From: Saccharopolyspora_D taberi
GTDB lineage: Bacteria > Actinomycetota > Actinomycetes > Mycobacteriales > Pseudonocardiaceae
DNA length: 64,000 bases
Assembly (NCBI RefSeq): GCF_039534165.1
Contig: NZ_BAAAUX010000014.1
Coordinates: 843,334-907,333, forward strand
Direction of reading: 5' to 3'
The notes below the pieces were generated by a model, which was not told where the DNA came from, searched no databases, and was given only the letters and a program-made list of their open reading frames with translations. Positions 37,396 to 46,306 of this stretch are shown piece after piece (positions within the stretch are counted from its first letter, which is position 1; every line of letters starts with the position of its first letter). A program made the translations under genes and the position numbers.

Positions 37396-37494
37396 AGTGG
37401 GAGAAACGAGTCGGCTGATCAGACCCTTTTCGGGCGACGGTCGGGCCGTGGGAAAGTGATCGAAGACCCATCGCCAGCGAGGAGCAACCATCCC

Positions 37495-38676
37495 ATGACG
37501 GTCTCGGCCCGGTTGAACGTCAGCCCGGAATTCCCGGCGGTGCTGGAACGAATCGACGCGCTGTCCGGGCTCCTCGAATCGAACGCGGGCGCGGCCGAGG
37601 AGCTCGGCCGCCTCACCGAGGACACCGCGCGGAGGTTGCTGGCCGCGGGAGCTGTCCGGGCCGGGCTGCCGAAGAGCCTCGGCGGCCACGAGTTCTCCCC
37701 GCGCCAGCTGATCGAGATGATCGAGCGGATCAGCTACCACGACGCCGCGGCCGGATGGACGATGATGGCGATGCAGCACATCACCGGCACCACCGCGGCC
37801 TACCTCGGTGCCGAAGCCACCGCCGACCTGTTCGCCGACGTCGCGGGCGGCGACCACGCGTTGGTGGCCGGGCACGGCACCAGGCCCGGCCGTGCCGTCC
37901 CGGTCGACGGTGGCTACCTGGTGAGCGGGAGTTGGCAGTTCGCCTCCGGGATGGCGTTCGCCACCCACATCCACAGCGCGATCCTGGTCGAGGGCACCGG
38001 GGAACTCCGCGTGCTGGCGATGCCGAAGTCGCAGGTGGGTCTTGTCGACAACTGGGACGTGCTCGGGCTGCGCGCGACCAACAGCATCGACTACCACTGC
38101 TCCGACGTGTTCGTCCCGGCCACGCACACCTATTCCGCGACCACGACGACCCCGGCCAACGGCGGCGCGATCTACCGCCTCGGGCTGGTGAACACCTCCG
38201 CGATCGGGCACACCGGCTGGACGCTCGGTGTCGGGCGGCGCCTGCTCGACGAGCTGAAGCTGCTCGCCGCGACCAAATCCGGAACCCGCAACGCCGCCGT
38301 CGACACCACGCAGTTCCACGCGGAGTACGCGACCGCCGAAGCCAGGCTCCGCTCGGCGCGTGCATGGGCGATCGCCGAATGGCGAAGCATCGAAGCCACC
38401 TTGGCCGCGGGCGAGCCGTTGAGCACCGAGCAGGACACGCTGATCAGGCTGACGCTCAACCACACGACGTGGACCGTGCAGGACATCGGCCGGACGGTGC
38501 ACCGATGGGCGGGCACAGCGGCGATCCGCCGCGGGCCGATCGACCGGTTCCTGCGCGACCTGGCCACCGGTGCCCAGCACACCACTTCGGGCCCGGTGGT
38601 CCTGCAGAACTGCGGGAAATGGCTCAGCGGCGCACAGTCCGAGGCGCACTGGGAGTTCCTTGACCTGGTGCCGTGA
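37495..38676 (+). CDS. Group D flavin monooxygenase-like protein (acyl-CoA dehydrogenase fold)
   Basis: The 393-residue protein has the acyl-CoA dehydrogenase fold with a C-terminal type-2 domain, as in HsaA- and DszC-type two-component monooxygenases. Features are PKSLGGHEFSPRQLIEMI, AAGWTMMAMQHITGT, VSGSWQFASGMAFATHIH and VLGLRATNSIDY. These proteins use reduced FMN from a separate reductase to oxygenate C or N atoms, and the FMN reductase at 33007-33675 is a likely partner. ATG 37495 has GAGGAG upstream and was preferred to an in-frame GTG at 37456. It ends 9 bp from the convergent sugar-dehydrase gene. Confidence 0.78.
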   Translation: MTVSARLNVSPEFPAVLERIDALSGLLESNAGAAEELGRLTEDTARRLLAAGAVRAGLPKSLGGHEFSPRQLIEMIERISYHDAAAGWTMMAMQHITGTTAAYLGAEATADLFADVAGGDHALVAGHGTRPGRAVPVDGGYLVSGSWQFASGMAFATHIHSAILVEGTGELRVLAMPKSQVGLVDNWDVLGLRATNSIDYHCSDVFVPATHTYSATTTTPANGGAIYRLGLVNTSAIGHTGWTLGVGRRLLDELKLLAATKSGTRNAAVDTTQFHAEYATAEARLRSARAWAIAEWRSIEATLAAGEPLSTEQDTLIRLTLNHTTWTVQDIGRTVHRWAGTAAIRRGPIDRFLRDLATGAQHTTSGPVVLQNCGKWLSGAQSEAHWEFLDLVP

Positions 38677-38685
38677 CGATCAAAA

Positions 38686-39993
38686 CTAGGCCCCCACTCG
38701 CCGACCTGCGAACTCCAGGATGGAGTCTGCGACGTAATCGATCATCTCCGTCGTGATGCCCGGGTACACGCCCACCCAGAACGTCCTGTCCGTGATGGCA
38801 TCGCTGTTGTCGAGAACTCCCGACACCCGGTACTCCACTTCGCGCATGGCGGGGTGGCGGGTGATGTTGCCGCTGAACACGCGCCGGGTGGCGATGCGGC
38901 GGGACTCGAGGAAGTTGGTGAGGTCGTGGCTGCTGTAGTTGGCCGTGGGCAGGACCGTGATAACGAAGCCGAACCAACTCGGGTCCGAACCAGGAGTGGG
39001 CTCGGGCAGCAGCAAGCCGGGGGCGCCGTCGAGCGCCTCCCTGAGCCTTTGCCAGTTCCGCCTGCGGTCCTTGCCGAACTCGTCCACTTTGGCCAGTTGG
39101 CTGAGGCCCAGCGCCGCCTGGAGGTCGGTTGACTTGAGGTTGTACCCCACGTGGGAGTACACGTACTTGTGGTCGTAGCCGAACGGCAGCTCTCCGAACT
39201 GCTGGTCGAAGCGCTTGTGGCAGCGGTTGTCCTCGCCCGGGGCGCACCAGCAGTCCCTCCCCCAGTCCCGCAGCGATTCGACGAGGGTCGCCAGCTTGAC
39301 GCTGTCGGTGAGGACGCAGCCGCCCTCGCCCATGGTGATGTGGTGGGCGGGGTAGAAGCTCGTGGTCGCGAGATCCCCGAACGTGCCGGTCAGCTTCCCC
39401 TGGTAGGTCGATCCGACGGCGTCGCAGTTGTCCTCCACCAGGTGGAGGCCGTGTTCGGCCGCCAGGGCGGCGATTTCCGCGACTTCGTAAGGGTTTCCCA
39501 ACGTGTGGGCCAACATGATCGCGCGCGTCCGCGGGCCGATCGCCGCCGCCACCCGCTCGGGCGTCGTGTTGTAGGTGCCGAGGTCGACGTCGACGAAGAC
39601 CGGGACCATGCCGTTCTGGACGATGGGGTTGACCGTCGTCGGGAAGCCCGCCGCGACGGTGATGACCTCGTCCCCCTTCCGCAGCCGGTGCTCCCCCAGC
39701 TCCCGGCAGGCCAGCGCCGACAGCGCCAGCAGGTTGGCCGAGGAACCCGAATTGACCAGATGGGCTTTGCGGAGGCCGAAGTACTGGGCGAACTTCCGCT
39801 CGAACGTCCGGGCGCTCACCCCTGCCGCTATCCGCATGTCGAGTGCGGCTTCGACGAGAGCTGTGCGGTCGTTCTCGTCGAGCACGGCACCGGACGACTG
39901 CACCAGGGTCTCGCCGGGGTTGAACTCCCCGCCCTCGTGCTGCCGGTGGTACCCGGCCACGAGTTCGAGGATCTCATTTTTCCTGTCGTGCAC
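38686..39993 (-). CDS. rfbH: NDP-4-keto-6-deoxyhexose 3-dehydrase (RfbH/ColD/SpnQ type)
   Basis: The 435-residue member of the DegT/DnrJ/EryC1/StrS fold has His in place of the PLP-binding Lys (TSFYPAHHITMGEGG, about residue 220), the hallmark of sugar 3-dehydrases. Cys in EDNCDAVGS and the C-x-C-x7-C pattern of RDCWCAPGEDNRCHKRF match the [2Fe-2S] ligands of the E1 enzyme. It should remove the 3-hydroxyl of an NDP-4-keto-6-deoxyhexose to give a 3,6-dideoxy sugar, with electrons from a reductase not seen here. It starts at GTG 39993 with GGGGAGGG upstream; 435 aa fits the family. It is the last gene of operon 2. Confidence 0.88.
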   Translation of the reverse strand: MHDRKNEILELVAGYHRQHEGGEFNPGETLVQSSGAVLDENDRTALVEAALDMRIAAGVSARTFERKFAQYFGLRKAHLVNSGSSANLLALSALACRELGEHRLRKGDEVITVAAGFPTTVNPIVQNGMVPVFVDVDLGTYNTTPERVAAAIGPRTRAIMLAHTLGNPYEVAEIAALAAEHGLHLVEDNCDAVGSTYQGKLTGTFGDLATTSFYPAHHITMGEGGCVLTDSVKLATLVESLRDWGRDCWCAPGEDNRCHKRFDQQFGELPFGYDHKYVYSHVGYNLKSTDLQAALGLSQLAKVDEFGKDRRRNWQRLREALDGAPGLLLPEPTPGSDPSWFGFVITVLPTANYSSHDLTNFLESRRIATRRVFSGNITRHPAMREVEYRVSGVLDNSDAITDRTFWVGVYPGITTEMIDYVADSILEFAGRRVGA

Positions 39994-40198
39994 GAGAATT
40001 CCCTCCCCACGGTGTGGTTCGATCAGTTCCGGCAGGAAAGAAGAGGGCGTTGTGGTCCGCCAAGCGTTCGGACCGCGCATAGCCGATGTCGGCGAGGAAC
40101 TGCTCGACTTCGTTCGTCGACGCCGCACGCCTCAGCAGCGTCGAGCTCCACTCGATCACGATCAGGCTCGGCCGGTATCGGAGCAGAGTCTTGCGCAT
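39974..40198 (-). pseudogene. Probable C-terminal remnant of an FkbM-family methyltransferase
   Basis: The frame reads AVAFLEGMRKTLLRYRP, then SLIVIEW, then FLADIGYARSE and LFFPAG. This resembles the end of FkbM-type methyltransferases (LEGM..TL....P....E, then LGY). Recognisable sequence begins just before the ATG at 40198 and an in-frame stop lies a little further upstream, so the catalytic Rossmann part is absent. The remnant overlaps the 3-dehydrase start and fills most of the 323-bp space between it and the APH-like gene. It is probably a deletion scar in operon 2, though expression as a short peptide cannot be excluded. Confidence 0.4.
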
Positions 40199-40316
40199 GC
40201 CTTCGAGAAAAGCGACCGCACGCCGGCGTCTTGAGGCAGGCTATGTTGTGCACAGCGACGTCACGCCAGCACCACCGGACTACCGGCGGGTCGTGCGGCC
40301 GCCAACCACCCATGCT

Positions 40317-41294
40317 TCACCTCCGCAGCATCGCGCCGATCGGGGACCCGGAGGAGACGATCTCGCGCAATCGCCTCCACGGACCGTGCGGTCGCCTCCG
40401 CGGCGGGAAGTGCAGCAGCTCGGTCAGGAACCACATCACCTCGTAGACTTCGAGGCGAGGCACCAGGTCCTCCCCCGCGAAGAGCTCGGGGTAGGTGGTC
40501 CCGATGTCATCGAGGGCGGGGGCGAAATCGACAACGTCCTCGGCGCCGCGCGGCAGGCCGACGTAGTCCGCCGGCGCTCGGACGAACCGGACGATCGTGT
40601 CGAGCTCCTGATCGCGCGGGGCGAGCCGACTGCCCTCGAAGTCCAGCACCGCGGTGATCGCCCCGTCCGCCCAGAGCAGGTTGTCGAAGTGGAGGTCGCA
40701 ATGGGTCAGCACGTTCTCCTCAGCCGCGGTGAAGCAATGGAGTCGTGAAGCGACATACGCCTCCAGCTGTTGCAGAACATCGGGGTCGACACCCTCCAGA
40801 GCGGCGGCCGCGCGCAGAAACTCAGGAAACAGGCGCGGCGGCGGATGGTAGGCGTCTTTCAACCTGGCCGGGTCGTGAAAGGCGGCCGAGAGCCACGGGT
40901 TCTCGAATCCGGCGGGAACCGCGGTGGCGTGCAGGGCCTTGAGCACCGAACCCAGCTGGCGGCCGACGCTGTGCTGATCGGCACGGGTCATCTCCGACCA
41001 CGCTCGGGCCACGGTCTGCCCGTGGGAACGTTCCGAGATGATCCACTCTCGTTCAGCGACGACACCGTGCGCGAGGACCGGGGAGACGGGTACCGATCCC
41101 TCGATCAGCGCGACGACGCGGGCCTCGTGCGCGAACGCTCCAGGAAATCGTCCGGACGAAATCCGGATGACGTGCCGCTCGGTGCGCCACACCTGGTTTC
41201 CCGCGGAACTCACGCAAACCAGGTCGTTCGCGGGGAGCCCCTGTTCCGCGAGCAGGTTCTCCACGAACGCGGGTCCCTGGTCAGACTGATGCAT
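40317..41294 (-). CDS. Aminoglycoside-phosphotransferase-family kinase
   Basis: The 325-residue protein has the APH kinase fold. The catalytic loop is THCDLHFDNLLW (about 220), the metal-binding DFE lies in VLDFEGSRLAPRDQELD (about 240), and the N-lobe contains VWRTERHVIRIS. It probably phosphorylates a small molecule; a sugar hydroxyl of the product or an intermediate is possible, which would fit self-resistance beside the exporter genes. The ATG at 41294, with GGAGGTG 4 nt upstream, was preferred to the ATG at 41315. It overlaps the upstream ABC gene by 14 bp. Confidence 0.85.
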   Translation of the reverse strand: MHQSDQGPAFVENLLAEQGLPANDLVCVSSAGNQVWRTERHVIRISSGRFPGAFAHEARVVALIEGSVPVSPVLAHGVVAEREWIISERSHGQTVARAWSEMTRADQHSVGRQLGSVLKALHATAVPAGFENPWLSAAFHDPARLKDAYHPPPRLFPEFLRAAAALEGVDPDVLQQLEAYVASRLHCFTAAEENVLTHCDLHFDNLLWADGAITAVLDFEGSRLAPRDQELDTIVRFVRAPADYVGLPRGAEDVVDFAPALDDIGTTYPELFAGEDLVPRLEVYEVMWFLTELLHFPPRRRPHGPWRRLREIVSSGSPIGAMLRR

Positions 41295-43077
41295 GGTCAC
41301 CTCCGAATTCGCCAACGCCGCCGTGCGGGAAACCCTCGGTCAGGGCTCGGTACTGCGCGCACGTCTCGACGAGAACATCGGCCGCTCCCTGCCCGACGAC
41401 GAGCCCGTCGGAGAGGACGACGACCTCGTCGCAGCGGTGCGCGAGGCAGGGACTGTGAGTGATGATCACGATGCACACGCCAGGTATGGCAGCCCGCAGC
41501 GCCGCGCACAACTCGAGAGCCTCGTCCGTCGTCATGGCGGACAGCGACTCGTCGAACACCAGGAGTCCGGGCCGCGCGAGAAGTGCCCGGACCGCGGCGA
41601 CTCGCTGCCGGTCGAGGAGCCCGAGCGGCTCGGCATCGACATCGGTGTCCAGTCCATCGGCGAACCCGGTCATCCAACCGGTCAACGACAGCTGGTCCAG
41701 TGCGCGGGCGAGCACGTCGTCAGGCTGCGCGGGCCCGGGGTAGGAGAGGTTGTGCCGCAACGATCCGTGAAACAGCTGCACGTCTTCGGGCACCAACGTG
41801 GCGGTGCCGAACAACCGTCCGGCCACCTCGATCCGCCCGGAGTCAGGTTCCAGAACACCCGCCATGAGCCGTGCGATCGTGCTCTTGCCGGAGCCGCTCA
41901 CCCCCACCAAGGCGGTCGTGGTTCCGCTGCGGAGTCCGAAGGTGGCACCACGGAGACTGAAAGACGCTTCCGCGTCGTACCTGTGCCACACGTCTTCGAA
42001 TCGCAGGAACTCCCGGTTCTGCGAGTAAATCCTTGCCCTGTTGGCCGACCGTGACACGGAGGAAGGCTGGATGCAGTCGAGGAGGCGTGCCGCGGCGGCT
42101 GTGGCATTTTGCAGGAAGTTGAGCATCTCCGCGAGCGCCTGCACCGGTCCAGTCAACAGCTGCACCAGGAACACCGCTGCGACCAGCTGGCCGACGCTGA
42201 TCCAGCGCTCGGACAGCAACCACGCCCCCACCCCCAGCGATGTCGCCAGCGACAGCGCGGCCCACACCTCGATGGTGGCCGTCATGCCGGCCGACAGCAG
42301 CTCGGCCCGCTTCTGGCCGGAACGGTACTCGCGCAGCTGCGCTCTGACGCGACCCTCGACAAATCCCCGCGCCCCCAGATGCCGCAATCGCGGCTCGTAA
42401 CGGACGTACTCGGTCAGCGACGCGAGGAGCATCCCCAGGCGGAAACGGACGAAGGAAAACGCGCGCAGCGCACGAGACCGCACCAACTTCGCCAGACCCC
42501 AAGCCGGAAGTACACAGAGGACAATGCCCGCCACTAGAGGCCACGAGTAGAACAGCAGCAGCAACACGGCGACGAGCATTTGGCCGACGTTGAGCACGGC
42601 GAGCACACCGAGCGTCCGCATGAAGCGGGCGACGATCTCGATGTCCACCGTCAGCATCGCCACGGCGTCACCGGATCGCGGGCGTGCCCGCGCACCGAGG
42701 CGCTGCAAAAGCGAAGCCATGAGCGCGCTGCGGATCTGGGACGCCGCCGTCTCCGCCGCGGTGTACATCCGGCGGTAGGTGGCGTACGAGGCCACAGCGC
42801 CGACCAGGACCACCGTGAGAGCCAGGGCGAACATGGGAGACATGCGGGCGCCGGTGCCCGATCCCGCCCTGCCGAGTCCGATGCTCTCGACGACCTGGTC
42901 CACGATGAGCGGAACCGCGACGAGGCTGGCGCTCGCGACCATGCCGCACAACGCGGTCACCGGCAGCCCGCAGTAGATGGCGGGCGCTGCCCTGGACAAC
43001 CGGTACAGGGGCGAGAGGCTCAACTGGGTCAGGAGTCGCTGGTGCAGCGCCCGCCAGCTCGGACTGGGGCGCGTCAT
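41281..43077 (-). CDS. ABC exporter subunit, fused permease-ATPase (intact Walker sites, degenerate signature)
   Basis: The 598-residue type IV exporter half has a six-helix transmembrane domain (about 25-320) and an ATPase domain (355-590). Walker A GVSGSGKST and Walker B LLVFDES, including the catalytic Glu, are intact, but the LSGGQ signature is LGLLDRQ. That pattern is expected in one half of an asymmetric heterodimer. The partner is the 43074-44750 product, with which it overlaps by 4 bp (ATGA). Export of the lipo-glycopeptide is the obvious role. Confidence 0.9.
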   Translation of the reverse strand: MTRPSPSWRALHQRLLTQLSLSPLYRLSRAAPAIYCGLPVTALCGMVASASLVAVPLIVDQVVESIGLGRAGSGTGARMSPMFALALTVVLVGAVASYATYRRMYTAAETAASQIRSALMASLLQRLGARARPRSGDAVAMLTVDIEIVARFMRTLGVLAVLNVGQMLVAVLLLLFYSWPLVAGIVLCVLPAWGLAKLVRSRALRAFSFVRFRLGMLLASLTEYVRYEPRLRHLGARGFVEGRVRAQLREYRSGQKRAELLSAGMTATIEVWAALSLATSLGVGAWLLSERWISVGQLVAAVFLVQLLTGPVQALAEMLNFLQNATAAAARLLDCIQPSSVSRSANRARIYSQNREFLRFEDVWHRYDAEASFSLRGATFGLRSGTTTALVGVSGSGKSTIARLMAGVLEPDSGRIEVAGRLFGTATLVPEDVQLFHGSLRHNLSYPGPAQPDDVLARALDQLSLTGWMTGFADGLDTDVDAEPLGLLDRQRVAAVRALLARPGLLVFDESLSAMTTDEALELCAALRAAIPGVCIVIITHSPCLAHRCDEVVVLSDGLVVGQGAADVLVETCAQYRALTEGFPHGGVGEFGGDHASV

Positions 43078-44750
43078 GAGGGCCCGTCCTCCTTCCTGCC
43101 GGCGCGCAGGCGAACGAGCTCGACGTGCTCCATCGGGTCACGCGGTTGGCGGGTCACCACCATCACGGCCGGCGGAGACGACATCTCGGCGAGGGTGGTC
43201 AGAATCCGGTGTTCGGTCACGACGTCCAGGCTTGACGTCGTCCCGTCGAGCACGATCAGGGCCGGCCTCTTCGCCAGTGCCCGGGCGATCCCGACCCGCT
43301 GGCGTTCGCCCGCTGACAACGACTTCCCCTCTTCGCGGAGCAGCGAGCCGGCGCCGTCCGGCAGTTTCCGGATCAACGGTTCCAGCGCCGCTGCCCCGAT
43401 CACGGACCGGAACTCGTCGGCGGGTAGCTCGGCACCGAGGCAGATGTTGTCCCACAGGCTGGCTGCCAGGACGAAGGGATGCTCCTCGACCAGGACCAGC
43501 CCGGCCCGAGTGCGGTCCTCCTGGAGGCGGACAACGCTGCCCGAGTCCGGTTCGATGTCGCCGCGCACGAGCGCCGTCACCGTGTCGACACCGTCCTCGT
43601 GCGTCCCGGCCACGACCACGGGACGCCCCGGCCTGATCACGAGGTCGAGCCCCTTCACACCTACCTGATCGGAATCTCCCTCCACGGTGGCGTTCCTGAG
43701 TTCGACACGGCAGGCCCGCCAGGCGACGCCCTCATCACTTGGCCGCGGTGTCACCGCCGCACCTGGCTGAACATCAAGGAGTTCGGTCAGGCGTCCGAGG
43801 CTGGACTGGCTCCTGGGCAGTTCTGCGAGCAGCGGGCCGAGGCCGCGCAGCGGGGTGAAGAGCAGGTTGGTGAGAAACACCGCTTGGACCACTCCTCCAC
43901 CGGAGATGGCGCTCCCCTCAACCAGAAGCACCCCGACGATCAGCATGACGACGGTGTTGGCCGGCACGATCGTGTCGAGCAGAGCCTCGAACAGCGACCG
44001 CACCCGGCCCACGCTCAGGCGAGCGTCGCGCAGCGCATCGCTCACCCGGTCGAACTCGGCCTGGTGGCGCGACTCGCCGGAGAATCCGGCGATGGTCGCG
44101 TGCTTGGCGAAGATCTCGCCCGCGGTCGTCGCGATGTCTCCCCGCAGGTTCTGGGCGACCCGGGTCCGCTTCTCCTGGCGCTGCTGGTAAACCACGCTCG
44201 CCCAGGCGACGGCCAGGAAGCCGGCGAGACCGACCGCGGCGAGCCGGACGTCGATGGTGGTCAGCAGAACGACCCCGGCCAAGGTCATGCCCACGAGCGC
44301 GATCGCGGTCGGCGGGACCATCAGGAACACCCACGCCTCATCGACGTCGGCCCCGATGCGGCTCTGCACCTGACCCATCGCGCTGTCGGGCAGGCGCCTT
44401 CTGAAAGCGCCGACTTCCCCCAGCACCTGCTCCCGAGTCGCGTGCTGCATCCTGAACTGCAGCAGATTCGCGAACACACGGCGCCCCAGCCGAAGTGCGC
44501 ACCTCCCGGCGGCCAGCAGTACGAGCAATCCGCAGACGAGGACCACATAGGACCCATCGAAGCCCGCCCCCGAGGAGGCGACGACGGAGTCGGTGGCCAG
44601 GCCGATCGCGTACCCGTACATCGCCGCGGAGCAACCGTAGAGCGCTCCGCACACCGCCCCGCACAGCGACAGCCCGGGAGACCGGCGCCACGACGTGACC
44701 AGTGCCCGCCGGACGAACCCCGTACCGGCCGACGCCGAGGGCATCACCAT
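43074..44750 (-). CDS. ABC exporter subunit, fused permease-ATPase (degenerate Walker A and B, intact signature)
   Basis: The 558-residue exporter half has a six-helix transmembrane domain (about 15-300). Its ATPase domain has a Walker A of GTHEDGVDT, lacking the GKS/T Lys, and a Walker B followed by Gly instead of Glu (LIVLDGTTSS). The signature LSAGERQRVGIARAL is conserved. It complements the neighbouring subunit so that one consensus and one degenerate ATP site would form. The ATG at 44750 overlaps the GT20 stop; an ATG two codons later is also possible. Confidence 0.88.
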   Translation of the reverse strand: MVMPSASAGTGFVRRALVTSWRRSPGLSLCGAVCGALYGCSAAMYGYAIGLATDSVVASSGAGFDGSYVVLVCGLLVLLAAGRCALRLGRRVFANLLQFRMQHATREQVLGEVGAFRRRLPDSAMGQVQSRIGADVDEAWVFLMVPPTAIALVGMTLAGVVLLTTIDVRLAAVGLAGFLAVAWASVVYQQRQEKRTRVAQNLRGDIATTAGEIFAKHATIAGFSGESRHQAEFDRVSDALRDARLSVGRVRSLFEALLDTIVPANTVVMLIVGVLLVEGSAISGGGVVQAVFLTNLLFTPLRGLGPLLAELPRSQSSLGRLTELLDVQPGAAVTPRPSDEGVAWRACRVELRNATVEGDSDQVGVKGLDLVIRPGRPVVVAGTHEDGVDTVTALVRGDIEPDSGSVVRLQEDRTRAGLVLVEEHPFVLAASLWDNICLGAELPADEFRSVIGAAALEPLIRKLPDGAGSLLREEGKSLSAGERQRVGIARALAKRPALIVLDGTTSSLDVVTEHRILTTLAEMSSPPAVMVVTRQPRDPMEHVELVRLRAGRKEDGPS

Positions 44751-46306
44751 GACCACGCCTCGCACCGGCTTGTCTTCGAGATCCACTGCGCATCGTCCAT
44801 CTGCCCGCACAGCCAGTCGAGCGGGTCGCCGCGGGCCGCGACTTGTCGCAACCCGCTGCTCCGCCGCTTGCGCGACGGCCCGTCGAGCCGGAGGGCGGTA
44901 TGCAGGGCCGCAGCGTGATCTCCGACGTCGTACGGCTCGACCCCGAAGCAGTGCGGGGCCAGCAGTCCGTACGATCCCGCGGTCCGCGACAGCACCACCG
45001 TTCCGTCCGCGCGGTTCAACAATGGGCCTTCGAGCGATACCTGGTTCATCCCGTCGGCGAAGGGCACGACGTCCAGCACGTCGTAGCGGATGTATCCGGC
45101 GATGGCGCGGACGAGATCGTCCTGGAACTCGATGTCCACCGGACGCCATCCGGCGCGTCCGAACCTCTCGTTCAGCAGCTCGGCCTCGGCGCGGATGTGC
45201 TGGCGCAACGCGGACCATTCGGCGACCGACTCGCGCGACGGCAGCAGGCGTGCCCGGTACACGACATCGTCCCCGATGTCGGTTTCGCCGAGCAATTTCG
45301 CATACGCGTGCAGCGATCCGAGGAAGTTCTTCGCGGGATCGACACGTTCGGTCCGGAAGATCAGCTTCCGCGACCCCACCTGGCGTCGCAGCTCGGACAC
45401 GGCCGCATCGACCGCGGACGACTGCGCGAGCCCTCGCAACCGCCGGTCGCAGATGGGCAGCGGATACGCCTTCGCGAGCGTCGACCGGCCGGACGGCAAG
45501 CGCACCACCCCGCGGTCGAAGTCGACGGGGAGGTCGAGGACGGAACGGCAGCAGCGAAGGAAGTTCTCGACCGACTCAGGGGTGTGGAACCCGACGACGT
45601 CATTGCCGAGCAGACCGCCGAACAGGTCGCGCAGAACGTCCTCCGGGAGGTGCCGTCGCCAGACTTCGAGCGGCGGGAACGGTATGTGGACGAAATGGTG
45701 CATGGACACGTCCGGGCGGCCCGTCCGCTCCAGCCAACGGCGGACCAGCGCCGGTGCGAGATACCACTGGTAGTCCTGCCAGGACACCACCACCGGACCG
45801 GTCAACCGGCTCAGCTGGCGGCAGACGTTCGAGGCGGTGTCGCGATTGACCTGCCGGTAGCCCGATCCGTAGGCATCCCGTTCCGCGGCACCGAACGCGC
45901 CATCGGTGAGGATGCCGTGCTGGAGCTTCCAGATGATCGGGTTGACGAACCGCTCGTAGGACCTTCGGTAGAGCGCCCTCCCGCTCCGGGTGAGGGACAC
46001 GGTGAACGTCTCACCGGACGCCGACACCCTGACCGGTCCGTCGCGGGCGATCGAGTGCTCGTGCGGCGAACGCGCCGAGTTGACGAAGACCTTGGGGAAG
46101 GGCGTCTCGACGAGGTTGATCGCCCAGCCCCCAGGGTGAACCGGGACCTCGACGGGACCGCTTCCGCGCGAGCCGGTGGTTGATTCTCCCGGCACCAAAG
46201 GGGAAAGGTCCACCACGCAGCGGTCGTGGACGAAGACGATCGTGGGCCGCTCCCCCAGCGTCGTCCCCCGGGGAGCGCTTCCCGGTACGAACTCCTGCGC
46301 GCTCAT
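44744..46306 (-). CDS. GT20 glycosyltransferase (trehalose-6-phosphate synthase-like)
   Basis: The 520-residue protein matches the GT20 family after an N-terminal extension of about 70 residues. SWQDYQWYLAPALVR and HHFVHIPFPPLEVW, FRTERVDPAKN (the Arg/Lys pair that binds the donor phosphates) and FADGMNQVSLEG (the Asp and Glu binding the donor sugar) are all present, so it looks catalytically complete. OtsA joins an NDP-glucose to glucose-6-phosphate; this relative probably makes a similar 1,1-linked or phosphorylated disaccharide. A ROK sugar kinase and a phosphatase in the same operon fit that chemistry. It is coupled (ATGA) to the GT2 gene. Confidence 0.85.
   Translation of the reverse strand: MSAQEFVPGSAPRGTTLGERPTIVFVHDRCVVDLSPLVPGESTTGSRGSGPVEVPVHPGGWAINLVETPFPKVFVNSARSPHEHSIARDGPVRVSASGETFTVSLTRSGRALYRRSYERFVNPIIWKLQHGILTDGAFGAAERDAYGSGYRQVNRDTASNVCRQLSRLTGPVVVSWQDYQWYLAPALVRRWLERTGRPDVSMHHFVHIPFPPLEVWRRHLPEDVLRDLFGGLLGNDVVGFHTPESVENFLRCCRSVLDLPVDFDRGVVRLPSGRSTLAKAYPLPICDRRLRGLAQSSAVDAAVSELRRQVGSRKLIFRTERVDPAKNFLGSLHAYAKLLGETDIGDDVVYRARLLPSRESVAEWSALRQHIRAEAELLNERFGRAGWRPVDIEFQDDLVRAIAGYIRYDVLDVVPFADGMNQVSLEGPLLNRADGTVVLSRTAGSYGLLAPHCFGVEPYDVGDHAAALHTALRLDGPSRKRRSSGLRQVAARGDPLDWLCGQMDDAQWISKTSRCEAWSW

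Noticed and set aside
31993..38676. Hidden SbnB-type dehydrogenase near the SbnA-like gene
   Set aside because: None of the neighbouring proteins has ornithine-cyclodeaminase-like motifs; the FMN reductase and the pseudo-CarB clearly belong to other families.
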